Shown here: in pieces, positions 24,085 through 33,707 of the stretch | Layout of the letters: every line of letters begins with the position of its first letter | How positions within the stretch are numbered: the stretch's first letter is position 1 | Assembly (NCBI RefSeq): GCF_000383235.1 | Contig: NZ_KB910965.1 | Location: 1 to 35,436, forward strand | Direction of reading: 5' to 3' | DNA length: 35,436 nucleotides | DNA from: Bacillus sp. 123MFChir2 | Lineage (GTDB): Bacteria; Bacillota; Bacilli; Bacillales; Bacillaceae_G | The notes under the pieces: generated by a model | Seen by the model: only the letters and a program-made list of their open reading frames with translations | What the model was told of the DNA's origin: nothing | Database searches by the model: none | Position numbers and translations under genes: made by a program

Positions 24085-24831
24085 CTATTCCAGGTGCTCC
24101 TCATACAATCGAACAACCTCAAGCGAGTTATCAAACTCCTGCAACCTTTTCACTAAACTTTCCACACCAAATATTTCTGTAAATGTATGACTGCCTACAA
24201 TAAGGTTAATCTTCTTAAACTGTGCATATTGAACTGTATATAACGTCTTTTCTCCTGTAATATATGTATCGCAACCACTGTCTAGCGCTGCTTGAATATG
24301 ATCAGTTGAATGGCCTGCTCCTGTTATAATACCAACTCGTTTTACTTCCTTATCATTATTTTTCCATGCCTTCACCTTTTCACCGAGTTTATTCTCTACT
24401 CTTTCTACAAGCTTTGAAAATGGAATTGGATTCGTATATTCACCAATGCCAGGTAATTCTTCATCGTCATAAGAAGAATATGTTATCATTTCATCAATTT
24501 CGATTGTATGAAATAACGAAGTACAAGTTCCGAATTTAACAAAATCTAACGGTGAATGTACCCAAAAGTGATTGATGTTATATTCTTTCAATTTTGTTTG
24601 ACAAGCTTCTTCCATTCCGTATAGAAATTCCCATGCATCATGATGCGTAATCATCATATCTACATTTTCTTTCTTTGCTTCTTCAATCGTCTCAAGCGTT
24701 AAATTAGTAGCATAACCTATCTTATGAAAATGTTCATTGCTTCCGTTTGTGATCCCAAATTCATCGCCGTACTTACGTAAATGTTCTCCAAATAGTTCTT
24801 CAATATGTTGTTTGAATTGTTGTATATGCAT
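24085..24831 (-). CDS. Nif3-like dinuclear metal-centre protein
   Basis: This is a Nif3/YqfO-family protein with a dinuclear metal site and debated function (GTP cyclohydrolase I type 2-like). In 248 residues the metal ligands are in MITHHDAWEF near the middle and in GSHTFTEIFGVESL near the C-terminus. GIITGAGHS and DTYITGEKT are family patterns. It lacks the extra PII-like insert of the long forms such as YqfO. A GGGGAGAGG site precedes the ATG. It has no evident link to its neighbours. Confidence 0.85.
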   Translation of the reverse strand: MHIQQFKQHIEELFGEHLRKYGDEFGITNGSNEHFHKIGYATNLTLETIEEAKKENVDMMITHHDAWEFLYGMEEACQTKLKEYNINHFWVHSPLDFVKFGTCTSLFHTIEIDEMITYSSYDDEELPGIGEYTNPIPFSKLVERVENKLGEKVKAWKNNDKEVKRVGIITGAGHSTDHIQAALDSGCDTYITGEKTLYTVQYAQFKKINLIVGSHTFTEIFGVESLVKRLQEFDNSLEVVRLYEEHLE

Positions 24832-24868
24832 ATTTTCCTCTCCCCTTAATTATCTCATTTTCGTAAAA

Positions 24869-25507
24869 TTATAATTCTATGACTCTATCGCATACTTGTG
24901 CTACGTATGGATCATGCGTAACAATAACAATTGTCTTTCCCTCTTCATTTAGATTTTTTAAAATTCGTATAATTTCATTTCTATTGTTATCGTCTAAAGA
25001 GCCTGTTGGTTCGTCAGCCAATATTAATTCGCAAGGCTTTAGAAGTATCCTTGCTATGGCGACTCTTTGTTGTTCCCCTCCTGAAAGCTCGTGTATTTTT
25101 TGCTGTAATGATACGTTCAGTCCAACTTTTTCTAAGGCGGCTGCTTTTAGTTCTTTCTTTTCCTTCTTTGTTTTCTTCGCATAAATTAAAGGAATTTCTA
25201 AATTTTTATTTACCGTATCATTATCGATGAGCGCATAATTTTGAAAGAGATACGACATTTTCGTCCTCAGAAGCTTATTTGCTTTACTAGAACCCATACT
25301 AGGACTCTCTTCATCAAATAATTTAACGAATCCATTATCTGGATTTTCAAGCATTCCCATAATATTAAGAATCGTTGTTTTACCAGATCCGCTCTTCCCC
25401 GTAATTGCAACCATTTCCCCTTCACAAATTTTCAAATTGAACTCATCTAAAACTGCATGATTTCCATAACTTTTACTAACATCTATTAGTTCACATATAT
25501 ATTGCAT
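24869..25507 (-). CDS. ABC transporter ATPase, bacteriocin-export type
   Basis: In 212 residues Walker A is GKSGSGKTT, the Q-loop is in LFQNYAL, the signature is LSGGEQQRVAIARILL and Walker B is LILADEPTG, with the switch His in IVTHDP. It starts 9 bases after the permease stop, with GGGAGGT inside that gene's end, so the two form one unit. The combination with a 7-helix DUF1430-type permease matches transporters linked to lactococcin-972-type bacteriocins. Confidence 0.9.
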   Translation of the reverse strand: MQYICELIDVSKSYGNHAVLDEFNLKICEGEMVAITGKSGSGKTTILNIMGMLENPDNGFVKLFDEESPSMGSSKANKLLRTKMSYLFQNYALIDNDTVNKNLEIPLIYAKKTKKEKKELKAAALEKVGLNVSLQQKIHELSGGEQQRVAIARILLKPCELILADEPTGSLDDNNRNEIIRILKNLNEEGKTIVIVTHDPYVAQVCDRVIEL

Positions 25508-25516
25508 TTGTTTCTA

Positions 25517-27721
25517 TTAACCTCCCTTTATCACCGTTTTTTTATTTCTTCGTTCCATCGTGATTAATGCGATAATAGACGCGGTAAGCTCAATTAATAT
25601 AAGCACTGCCACCACTGTAAGTAATTTCATATCAAACTCTTTTTTTACGATGAAGCAAATTGATAGTTGAATAGTCCATGTCAAGACAAATAACAACATG
25701 TACCCTCTATACGTTCTAAAAAAACCTACCCCAAATAAACGATGCACCACTATTTTCTGCTGATTTTTATTGAAATACAGAATAATACTTTGTGTGACCA
25801 AAAATAATATGCCGGCAATTAATCCACAAGTAACCATGAATAACATTTTTATAAATTGCTGCATATCGTATATATCTTTTAAAATATTTTGATCAACTGT
25901 TACAAGATATTTTAAATTATCATCTAATCCTAATCTTTTAAGCTCTGGCTCCAATGCCTTATATGTTAATCCTGCATTTCTGTCAATTAACTTAATCTTT
26001 AAAGGATCGTTCGCCCCTCCGCCTAGTATAAGATCTCTTTCTCCAACAAAACTATTCTTTTCTGTCATTACTTCAATAATTTCATCTTTAATCTTATTAT
26101 GATTAGATTTATATACATTTGGATTGAAACTAAAGATTTCTTGATTATTCTTTATCCAAATCATATCTATTTTTCGATTACGTAAATGATTGGGGACCTC
26201 TCTATGCATTCTTTTTTCTTCATATTCTATTGCTGGCTTTCTCCATTCTTCAAACAAGCGGATAATTTCTTTTTCCCTGTTTTGATATTTTTCAGGTACT
26301 AACAAAATCCACCTTTCTGTATCTTCTGAAACTTCTACACGTTTATTATGTATGTCATATAGCGGAAATTCGCGAAGGTAATTATTATTCACTGTAACTG
26401 ACTGCATCCCTTTATAATCCTTGTTTATAGATAATTTTAATTCTTCATAATCCTTGGAATCAATTAATATCGCTCCCATTTTATTTAAAATAGGATACAA
26501 ATCACCATTTATACTTGATACCACTTTATCCATCCCTTGTTGTTCTTCATCATTCCCTCCAGAAAGCGGATAAAAGACACCATAATCTTTGTTTTTCTCC
26601 CAATTTTTTAAATTCGCTTGTTTTTCTTTCACTGTAATATATTGTTCTACAATAGGCGTCCCTAATAAAACAAATATAATAGAACAAGTGATTTTCAATA
26701 GCGTATTTAATACAAAAATCCCCTTCGTATCTTTTCTATTTTTAATCATTTGATTGACTTTGATTTTAGAAATATAGAAATAAGCAGCGAGAGATAATAT
26801 CGTGATGATAAAATACGTCTTACATTGATTGAATACAACAGTATAAATAAACTCCGGCGTTACATTTTTTATAAAAGCTGATACAAGCACTGAAATGAGT
26901 AACGATAAAACAAACATTATGGAGATTATTTTTCCTATCACGATAAACCATAAACGTACATTCGATACGCCGTGCATTTTTATAACACCAATTCTTTTCG
27001 CTTCGTTAAAAACATAATAAATAAGAAACAACAAGAGAACAATAAATACTATATATTGAATATAGGCTAAAGAGTTGATTGGTGAACCGACAGTATCTTC
27101 ATTATTGCTAAGATTACGTTTAAAATCATCAGCAACAATATACTGTTTCGGCTTAAAATGCTGATTTAGCTTTTTAGAGAAAATCTTTAAAAATGCATCG
27201 TATGATTTATCATCTACTACTTCTACGACATATCGGCCTGCCATAGGTAAATGCTCATATGACGTTTGAAGTGGTTTAATTGTAATCGTATGATTATCTC
27301 CAAAGTCTTTAATAATCCCCTTTTGCTTTGACTCCTTCGTATGTACTGTTGATAAAAAAGCATTCCCTTCAAATGTGTCTTTCGGCTTTAACTCATTCCC
27401 GCTACTTAACTGAAACTGTTTGAAATATGCCGTTTCAGTTGTTAGTAACACATACTTTAAAATTTCTGCCTGTTCATCTTTGTGATACGTAATATTTGTA
27501 CGAAAAATATTTGTATGCGACTCCTTTGCTGCATCAAGCAATATAGGATAAATTTCACTAGGATTACTAAAAAGCATCACATTTGGGATAACGAATTCTT
27601 TACCTACCTTCTGTTCTACCTTTTCTATTTTTTCGAATTCTTTATGATCGGTTTGTTGAAATGCAATAAACCCTGACAAGATAGAAGCTACAATAAGAAA
27701 AAACACAACAACTTTTTTCAT
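25517..27721 (-). CDS. Bacteriocin-associated integral membrane permease (DUF1430-like)
   Basis: The 734 residues open with one N-terminal helix (VVVFFLIVASILSGFIAF). A long extracytoplasmic domain follows, then three helices in the middle (around residues 220-330), a second extracytoplasmic domain, and three helices at the C-terminus (MLFMVTCGLIAGILFLV onward). This layout is that of the bacteriocin-associated permeases, related in design to MacB/FtsX-type proteins. ATG 27721 is chosen because AGGAGG stands 5 bases before it; an upstream in-frame start at 27739 is less likely. No bacteriocin precursor or other immunity gene is adjacent. Confidence 0.82.
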   Translation of the reverse strand: MKKVVVFFLIVASILSGFIAFQQTDHKEFEKIEKVEQKVGKEFVIPNVMLFSNPSEIYPILLDAAKESHTNIFRTNITYHKDEQAEILKYVLLTTETAYFKQFQLSSGNELKPKDTFEGNAFLSTVHTKESKQKGIIKDFGDNHTITIKPLQTSYEHLPMAGRYVVEVVDDKSYDAFLKIFSKKLNQHFKPKQYIVADDFKRNLSNNEDTVGSPINSLAYIQYIVFIVLLLFLIYYVFNEAKRIGVIKMHGVSNVRLWFIVIGKIISIMFVLSLLISVLVSAFIKNVTPEFIYTVVFNQCKTYFIITILSLAAYFYISKIKVNQMIKNRKDTKGIFVLNTLLKITCSIIFVLLGTPIVEQYITVKEKQANLKNWEKNKDYGVFYPLSGGNDEEQQGMDKVVSSINGDLYPILNKMGAILIDSKDYEELKLSINKDYKGMQSVTVNNNYLREFPLYDIHNKRVEVSEDTERWILLVPEKYQNREKEIIRLFEEWRKPAIEYEEKRMHREVPNHLRNRKIDMIWIKNNQEIFSFNPNVYKSNHNKIKDEIIEVMTEKNSFVGERDLILGGGANDPLKIKLIDRNAGLTYKALEPELKRLGLDDNLKYLVTVDQNILKDIYDMQQFIKMLFMVTCGLIAGILFLVTQSIILYFNKNQQKIVVHRLFGVGFFRTYRGYMLLFVLTWTIQLSICFIVKKEFDMKLLTVVAVLILIELTASIIALITMERRNKKTVIKGG

Positions 27722-27844
27722 GACATCCTCCTCTGTCATATTTTAGTATATTTTCAGAAAAAAGGGAACATCGAGAAGAATGTTGTCTATATACCTTTAT
27801 TTTTCACTTCAAAATGAAATCTATAGTAACTTGCACATAATAAT

Positions 27845-27862
27845 TCGAAAATTATCGAAAAT
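27845..27862. promoter_or_regulatory. Direct repeat TCGAAAAT x2 upstream of the ArsR-type regulator gene
   Basis: TCGAAAAT at 27845-27852 and 27855-27862 has a 10-base period. It lies 44 bases ahead of the regulator start in the divergent gap, so it may be an autoregulatory operator. The evidence is limited to position and repetition. Confidence 0.3.
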
Positions 27863-27905
27863 AAAATTCAAAAAATATAGAATAAAATAAAAAGGAGACT
27901 AAACA

Positions 27906-28949
27906 ATGAAAAAAGTAATGAACCTAAATGTGACAAGAGAAACGTATTCTGTTCAAATTAAACATTCGATTTTATTCGAAATGGGATTAGGTATTGCGGC
28001 TTTTACGTATTACGATTTTCACCATACTTTTGAAAAGCCGATAGAGTATTGGAAGGAGATTGAGAAACAATTACCTGCGGCCGTTCGCAAAGAGCTACAA
28101 TATACACATAAGCACAATACATGGTTCGCTTTGCTGCAATTACTTCATTCCCATTCTTTTGATTCTCTTGAAGATTTCTTTTGTTTTCTAGATGAACGGA
28201 CTGAAGAGGAATTACGCTGGCACTCCTTACCTTATATCGGTTTACAGCATGAAGATAATCGCCGAAAAGCATCCCAGCAAGACGATGAAGCTATTACTTC
28301 CCTTATAAAAGCTTGCCAACATCATAAGTTCTTTCCATCATACATAAAGCATATTTCATCTATTGATACTTCCTTGCTTAAACAACATTTAAAAATCATC
28401 TCTGAAGGTTGGTATGAAACAGTAGTGCAACCTAATTGCACCGAGTTTACCAGCATGCTTGAACGAGATGCCCAGCAAAAACGTGCGCTTCAATCAACTT
28501 ATCATCCAGAGGAGCTTGTCAAATATATAACAGGCAGTCCGTATCAACCAGAGCCTTCTATTCATCAAGTGATACTTATCCCGCAATACGTATATCGTCC
28601 TTGGAACGTAGAAACAACTTTACCAGGTATGAAAGTATTTTATTACCCAATCTCAGACGATAATGTGAGTGTAATCGAAGACCCATACTCTCCTCCTTCT
28701 ACATTAGTTCATAGTTATAAGGCACTTGGGGATGAAACCCGATTAAAAATTATAAAGTTGCTTACAGAAAGAGATCACTCACTTCAAGAGCTAACCGAGC
28801 AGCTCAAAATTCCTAAAACAACTCTTCATCATCTATCTTTACTTCGAGCAGCTCGCATCATTAGCGGCAAAGGTTCTCGGTATTATATACAGCTTGACCA
28901 TTTAACTTCTCTTCAAGAAAAATTACAGCGTTTTCTAGAAAAGAGGTGA
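27906..28949 (+). CDS. ArsR-type HTH regulator with a large N-terminal domain
   Basis: The C-terminal 75 or so residues (YKALGDETRLKIIKLLTERD, then QELTEQLKIPKTTLHHLSLL) are a winged helix of the ArsR class. It lacks the metal-binding CxC of the metal sensors. The N-terminal 270 residues resemble the ligand-binding part of DUF5937-type regulators by position only. The total is 347 residues, with an AAAGGAG site before the ATG. It is followed after 4 bases by an MFS exporter, so it probably controls that transporter in response to its substrate. Confidence 0.82.
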   Translation: MKKVMNLNVTRETYSVQIKHSILFEMGLGIAAFTYYDFHHTFEKPIEYWKEIEKQLPAAVRKELQYTHKHNTWFALLQLLHSHSFDSLEDFFCFLDERTEEELRWHSLPYIGLQHEDNRRKASQQDDEAITSLIKACQHHKFFPSYIKHISSIDTSLLKQHLKIISEGWYETVVQPNCTEFTSMLERDAQQKRALQSTYHPEELVKYITGSPYQPEPSIHQVILIPQYVYRPWNVETTLPGMKVFYYPISDDNVSVIEDPYSPPSTLVHSYKALGDETRLKIIKLLTERDHSLQELTEQLKIPKTTLHHLSLLRAARIISGKGSRYYIQLDHLTSLQEKLQRFLEKR

Positions 28950-28953
28950 AAAA

Positions 28954-30186
28954 ATGATAGAAAATCACCATGTATTTAAGAACCATTCTTTTTTATGGTT
29001 ATGGCTTGGGGAAACTATTTCTGAACTAGGAGGAGCGATAGGTGCTTTATGTAATTCGTTATTATTGTATGAACTGACCGGTTCTAAGTCAGCTATGGGA
29101 ACGCTATGGCTAACGTATTTTATCCCGTCTTTAATTCTTCAGCTTTTTATCGGCCCATTCATTGACAGGATAAGTCGTAAATATATGATGATGTGGTCTC
29201 AAGTTTTAAGAGGAACTGTATTCTTCTTACCTGTCATTCTTATGTTTTCAGGTCAGATTGAGATATGGAGCTTGTTCGTTATTCAAGTCGTACTTGGAAT
29301 TTTGCAGCCTCTTTACGTTCCAGCTGCATCATCCATGCTTCCTACAATCGTCGAACATCATAAACTCACACAAGCAAACGCTTGGCTTGACGGCACAGTC
29401 CGAACAATGAGCTTCTTAGCTCCTACATTGGGAGGACTTATCATTGCTTACATCGGAGCTTCATTTACTTACATAATAGTAGGAAGTTTATTTTTTATAA
29501 GCGCTGGTAGCCTTGCTTATCTTCATGAATCTTCAGTTACACATGTTAGTAAACAAGTTACTTGGGGAAAACAAATCATTGCTGGATATCAATATTTTTT
29601 CAAACAACGTCCGCTCATTTGGCTTGGATTCTTTACGTCTTTAGTTCAATTTAGCGTTGGAGTAACGATGGTAATCAATGTTCCCTTTATAATAGAAGAA
29701 TTAAACAAAACATCTTTTTCTTACGGTATTTTCATGGGGAGTTTCCCTTTTGGATATGTAATTGGTTCTTTCCTAGTCGGTAAATGGGGAAATACATGGC
29801 CGCAAAGATATATGATGCTTTTCGGTCTATTTATGGGCGGTTTATCCTTTTTCTTACTCGGCTTTGTAACCTCCTTTCCTCTTGCTGTTTTATGCGAAAT
29901 TCTTGGAGGTATTTCTTTCCCGTTTTTCAATATTCACCAAACGAGTCTTATTCAAAAAATCGTTCCTTCTCATCTAATGGGACAAATATTTTCTGTTCGT
30001 CTCTTCTTGATTCGAGCAACTATGCCTTTAGGTATTTTATTCGCAGGGCAAATTGTCGAATTATCTGGCATCCGTTTTTTGTATATTATGATCGGTAGCT
30101 TTATTATGATTCCTGCTTTATTCGGTATGTTACTCCCCTTCTTTTCCTTTTTAGATGAGGAGAAAGAAAACATTACTAACACGTAG
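28954..30186 (+). CDS. MFS transporter, drug-efflux type
   Basis: The 410 residues have about 12 predicted membrane helices. WLWLGETISELGGAIGAL at the N-terminus and GPFIDRISRKYMM (loop 2-3 MFS signature) are typical of the MFS_3/enterobactin-exporter-like group common in bacilli. Its AGAGGTG site overlaps the end of the regulator gene, so the two are co-transcribed. The substrate cannot be told from the sequence. Confidence 0.88.
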   Translation: MIENHHVFKNHSFLWLWLGETISELGGAIGALCNSLLLYELTGSKSAMGTLWLTYFIPSLILQLFIGPFIDRISRKYMMMWSQVLRGTVFFLPVILMFSGQIEIWSLFVIQVVLGILQPLYVPAASSMLPTIVEHHKLTQANAWLDGTVRTMSFLAPTLGGLIIAYIGASFTYIIVGSLFFISAGSLAYLHESSVTHVSKQVTWGKQIIAGYQYFFKQRPLIWLGFFTSLVQFSVGVTMVINVPFIIEELNKTSFSYGIFMGSFPFGYVIGSFLVGKWGNTWPQRYMMLFGLFMGGLSFFLLGFVTSFPLAVLCEILGGISFPFFNIHQTSLIQKIVPSHLMGQIFSVRLFLIRATMPLGILFAGQIVELSGIRFLYIMIGSFIMIPALFGMLLPFFSFLDEEKENITNT

Positions 30187-30274
30187 TTTAAGGTATTGAT
30201 TAAAGAAGTTCACTTGGATTAAAGGTCCTACTAAAAATGATACAATTAGAGAAAAAACTGTGGAGGAGTCTTTA

Positions 30275-30721
30275 GTGGAAATAAGAAAATATAATTCTGA
30301 CGACATCATACAATTAACAGATTTAATGCCAGATTTAGGTTATCCTAGTTCATTAGATGAAATGAAAGTAAGAATGGAACGTATCGAATCTAATCCAAAT
30401 TACTACACCTTTGTTGCAATAAATGATAAACACTTAGTAGGGATGATAGGAATAACAATTCATACTACATACACAAACAACGATGAAAAGATCCAAATAA
30501 CCTCGCTAGTTACAAAGAAAGAATATCGCGGTCAAGGTATTGCGAAAGCATTGATTAAATATGTAGAAGAATGGTCTTTGAAAAGAGGCTCTGATTTTAT
30601 TTATCTTCTAAGTGGAAAAAGTGAAAAAAGAGTAAAGGCACACGAACTTTATAAATTCCTAGATTATGAAATAACTGGTTATAGATTTGTAAAGCATTTG
30701 CGGAAAATGGATGCTCTTTAA
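30275..30721 (+). CDS. GNAT-family N-acetyltransferase
   Basis: In 148 residues the acetyl-CoA-binding signature is VTKKEYRGQGIAKALI, followed by YLLSGKSEKRVKAHELYKFL. The start is taken at GTG 30275, since GGAGG (30262-30266) is 8 bases upstream; an in-frame GTG at 30260 overlaps that site. The substrate is unknown. Confidence 0.85.
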   Translation: MEIRKYNSDDIIQLTDLMPDLGYPSSLDEMKVRMERIESNPNYYTFVAINDKHLVGMIGITIHTTYTNNDEKIQITSLVTKKEYRGQGIAKALIKYVEEWSLKRGSDFIYLLSGKSEKRVKAHELYKFLDYEITGYRFVKHLRKMDAL

Positions 30722-30747
30722 CAATTGGGCGAAATTGTTGAATAATT

Positions 30748-30793
30748 AAATCCCAATTTCTCATTTATTTCATTGAGGGATTGGGATTTTTAA
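30748..30793 (+). terminator. Terminator after the acetyltransferase
   Basis: AAATCCCAAT (30748-30757) pairs with ATTGGGATTT (30780-30789), with an inner CTCA/TGAG pairing, then TTTTT. Confidence 0.75.
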
Positions 30794-30951
30794 GGCTGGA
30801 ATATCCGTAACGTTGTAAGTCACTATAGTACAAAATTACCCATCTACCTTATATTACTTTTCAATCTTGTTATAAGCTATACTACATATTTTTATAAATG
30901 ATTAAATAATTACGCCTGAGAAACTTCCTTTATAAATACTTATTTACACCT

Positions 30952-31176
30952 CTAGGAACAACACCATATCGCTTTATCAAAGGCATCTTTAGGAATATAT
31001 ACCTTATTATTTTTAATTTCATATGGAATGTTATTTCTTTCAAGAATATCTGTATTAACAGAATCCACACTGTCACTCCATTGTACCAATTCACCACTGT
31101 ACCCTCTTGTGTAAAAAAACACTACTAAAATAGCAGAAAAACTTAAACATAAAAATACGATTCGTTTCTTTGTCAA
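30952..31176 (-). CDS. Small membrane-anchored hypothetical protein
   Basis: The 74 residues begin at TTG 31176, 8-9 bases after a GGGAGGT site. An N-terminal hydrophobic helix (IVFLCLSFSAILVVFFY) is followed by a short domain with VNTDILERNNIPYEIKNNKV and YIPKDAFDKA. That pattern (domain of a helix, then IPYEI..N.VYIPKD) recalls the FliF/YscJ-like ring-building fold. A family name is not claimed. The sequence between it and the previous gene holds only the terminator. Confidence 0.55.
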   Translation of the reverse strand: MTKKRIVFLCLSFSAILVVFFYTRGYSGELVQWSDSVDSVNTDILERNNIPYEIKNNKVYIPKDAFDKAIWCCS

Positions 31177-31320
31177 GATTTTTTACCTCCCTATTCATTA
31201 TACAGCTATATAGAGTTATCCTAGAAACGAATTTCTTGCGTTTATATGTATACAGCAAGGTTGATTAACTCTGACATTGTATAAATAACAATTTTGTAGA
31301 AATTTATTTCTCCATTTACC

Positions 31321-31518
31321 TTATGAAGTAGTTAATTTCATAAATTCTTCGACATCTTTAATGCATAATTCAATTCCTTTTTCCCAAAAAGCTTCCGATG
31401 TGATATCTTCTCCTAAATGTTTCATAACTAAATCTTCTGTGGGCATGCTTCCTGAATCGCGAAGCAAGTTTAAATAATCTTTTTCAAATTCTTTACCTTT
31501 TTCTTTATATATTTTCAT
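31321..31518 (-). pseudogene. C-terminal fragment of an M3-family oligoendopeptidase (PepF-like)
   Basis: The 65 codons are MKIYKEKGKEFEKDYLNLLR, then SGSMPTEDLVMKHLGEDIT and FWEKGIELCIKDVEEF. This closely resembles the last 60 or so residues of oligoendopeptidase F-type proteins, which end in helices after the HExxH catalytic domain. The catalytic domain is missing. The start overlaps the stop of the acetyltransferase gene as ATGA, so the fragment may still be translated. A deletion joining the two genes is the simplest explanation. Confidence 0.55.
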
Positions 31519-31934
31519 TCATATTTCATAACCCAATATCTTTCCGCAGATTCTCCTTCTTCAACAACCTTCTTCCAACCTTTATTTTCATAGAATTTCA
31601 TTGCTTTTTCATTCCTAGATACACACTTCAATCTTAATGGTTTATTCATTTTTTCTATAGAGGCATTATGCAACGCTCCACCAACACCCTTACCGGAAAA
31701 ATCAGGGTGAACAAATAGATTATGTATAAAGTTTTCTGGTAAATATAAAGAAGCAAATCCAAGAATATGATTATTTTCTTCTACTAAAATAATATATTCT
31801 TCTACAGTATCCTTATCAAAATCTTCTAGAGTCATTTCTTCTATGTCCGCCCAATGGAAACTTTTACGACGTGATTCTAAATATATCAGCCTTAAAGCAG
31901 GGTAATCTAATTCATTTGCTACTCTAACATTCAA
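31515..31934 (-). CDS. GNAT-family N-acetyltransferase
   Basis: In about 139 residues the acyl-CoA-binding region FVHPDFSGKGVGGALHNA is seen, then RNEKAMKFYENKGWKKVVE, the typical GNAT end. TTG 31934 is preferred as start because GAGGGTGA stands just upstream; an ATG at 31967 is in frame but has no ribosome site. It follows the Nudix gene closely on the same strand. Confidence 0.8.
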   Translation of the reverse strand: MNVRVANELDYPALRLIYLESRRKSFHWADIEEMTLEDFDKDTVEEYIILVEENNHILGFASLYLPENFIHNLFVHPDFSGKGVGGALHNASIEKMNKPLRLKCVSRNEKAMKFYENKGWKKVVEEGESAERYWVMKYE

Positions 31935-31967
31935 CTTTTCACCCTCACTTTCTTTTGCGTAATTCAT

Positions 31968-32474
31968 TCAACTTTTGATTTTATTCAGTTCCTTTAAAAC
32001 AAAATTTTCTCGATGTATCCACCAATTTTTCTCACATTGGGTCATAACCTTTTCATTTTGATTAATCGCATCATTAAGTTTCACCCATTGCGGTGTATAT
32101 CCTTGTTCAAGCTCATAGCCTTCTAATTTTTGAGCGGTTTTCTCGCCATTCACTTCACAAGAATAATAATGTGAAGTCATTTGAAAGATAGCATTTTCAT
32201 CATATTCATCTACATACCTTTCAACGACCACACCCATTTTATTTTTAATTACACAGTTAAGATACCCCGTCTCTTCAGCCACTTCTCTCATTAATCCTTC
32301 TGCATGGCTTTCATTCTTTTCAATCCCGCCTCCGGGAAATATATAATCTCCCAAATTAGAATGAACGAGAAGAATCTTATTGTCTTGCATAATAATTGCT
32401 CTGACAGCTTCTCTGTAGTTGATCTTAACGTTGTTTTCATCAATAATTTCTGAAATTCCTAGTAATGCATGCAA
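31968..32474 (-). CDS. Nudix hydrolase
   Basis: In 168 residues the Nudix box GGIEKNESHAEGLMREVAEE with TG following fits GX5EX7REUXEEXGU. The enzyme hydrolyses a nucleoside diphosphate linked to some other moiety. It has a C-terminal WVKLNDA stretch. The specific substrate is not readable. It is immediately followed by the GNAT gene. Confidence 0.87.
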   Translation of the reverse strand: MHALLGISEIIDENNVKINYREAVRAIIMQDNKILLVHSNLGDYIFPGGGIEKNESHAEGLMREVAEETGYLNCVIKNKMGVVVERYVDEYDENAIFQMTSHYYSCEVNGEKTAQKLEGYELEQGYTPQWVKLNDAINQNEKVMTQCEKNWWIHRENFVLKELNKIKS

Positions 32475-32515
32475 AATCTAAATACCCCCATCCATTAAAA
32501 ATTGCTAAATATTTT

Positions 32516-33412
32516 TTATAAAGTAACTTCAAACTCGTCCACATACACTGCACTTCCCGAAATCTTAACCTGTAACGCATCATTCTGTTCTTTTCTCACC
32601 ATTACTCGCACTCGTCCATCTTTCCCTATTTCGTGCCCTTGCTCTATTAAAAATTCTTTTTGTTCTTTACATTTCTTATCAATAAACGTAACGTAATATG
32701 CACCCATAACGCCGGAAGCCGTACCAGTTACTGGGTCTTCAATTGTACCAGCATATGATGATGAAAAATGACGTGCATGCATGTGAGCATTTGAGTCGTA
32801 TGTTTCGAAACAGAAAGGATGAATGGAGGCTCGGGGCATTTCCGTTAAGATAGATGGAAATAACTTATTGTTAGGCTTCATCTTTTCAAAAGACGCAAGC
32901 TGTTTCACTGGAACTAATAAAGTCCAATTCCCTGTACTTCCATATACAATTGGTAAGTTTTCGTCTAAATCATTATCATGTAGACCGATAGAAGTCGCTA
33001 ATTCTTCTCTTGAACCATCGAATTTTTGAAACTGTGCATTTGCTTGTTTCATCGTTATGTATGGTCTACTATTTGAATCAAGCTCTACTTGTATTGGTAA
33101 AACTCCTGCTTTCGTTTCAATTGTAAAGTTTCCTGTCCCTTCTATTAAACCTCTAGTCTGCAATGCGTAAATCGCGGCTACAGTTCCATGACCACAAAGA
33201 TCCATTTCGAATCCTGGCGTAAAGAAACGAATTCTCCAATCTGCTACGCTCGATTCCATTACAAATGCAGTTTCATTAAACCCTACTTTATAGGCTATGT
33301 TCTGCATTTCATCTTCTGTTAATTTGCCCTCCTGTAAAACAACACCAGCCGGATTTCCTTTGTTTGGTTTATCGCTAAATGCATCATAATGATAAACTTT
33401 TACTATATTCAC
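32516..33412 (-). CDS. PhzF-family isomerase
   Basis: In about 298 residues the family start [20 protein letters not shown] is visible, then NETAFVM (catalytic Glu), [11 protein letters not shown] and [10 protein letters not shown]. PhzF-like enzymes isomerise diaminopimelate-epimerase-type substrates. In bacilli the physiological substrate is unknown. GTG 33412 stands about 9 bases after GAAGGG and is preferred; an ATG at 33421 directly follows that site. Confidence 0.85.
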   Translation of the reverse strand: MNIVKVYHYDAFSDKPNKGNPAGVVLQEGKLTEDEMQNIAYKVGFNETAFVMESSVADWRIRFFTPGFEMDLCGHGTVAAIYALQTRGLIEGTGNFTIETKAGVLPIQVELDSNSRPYITMKQANAQFQKFDGSREELATSIGLHDNDLDENLPIVYGSTGNWTLLVPVKQLASFEKMKPNNKLFPSILTEMPRASIHPFCFETYDSNAHMHARHFSSSYAGTIEDPVTGTASGVMGAYYVTFIDKKCKEQKEFLIEQGHEIGKDGRVRVMVRKEQNDALQVKISGSAVYVDEFEVTL

Positions 33413-33455
33413 TAGATTCATCCCTTCAGCATATAAGATTCAAAAATCTATTACT

Positions 33456-33557
33456 TCAAACTTCCCATACATATTTCGCAAACCAATCAAATTGAAAAGG
33501 CGTAGTAAATTGTTTGTCATTCGCTACTTCATTCCAATATTCTTTTTGCTGATTCAT
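33456..33557 (-). pseudogene. N-terminal scrap of a SAM-dependent methyltransferase
   Basis: Thirty-three codons are MNQQKEYWNEVANDKQFTTP followed by FQFDWFAKYV and then a stop. In bacilli this opening is typical of class I methyltransferases, in which a GCGxG motif follows; here nothing follows. It is a truncated remnant next to the PhzF gene. Confidence 0.4.
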
Positions 33558-33707
33558 CTCCTGTATCCCATTTTGTTATTATGCAATATTGACACTTGCT
33601 TGTTCCATTCAAAATCCATGTAGATCTTCTTTTCTAAAAATAATACCTTCCATTTAATATACCACTTTTCAAAGATAATGTTTTCAATAATCTATTTTTT
33701 GTGAAAT

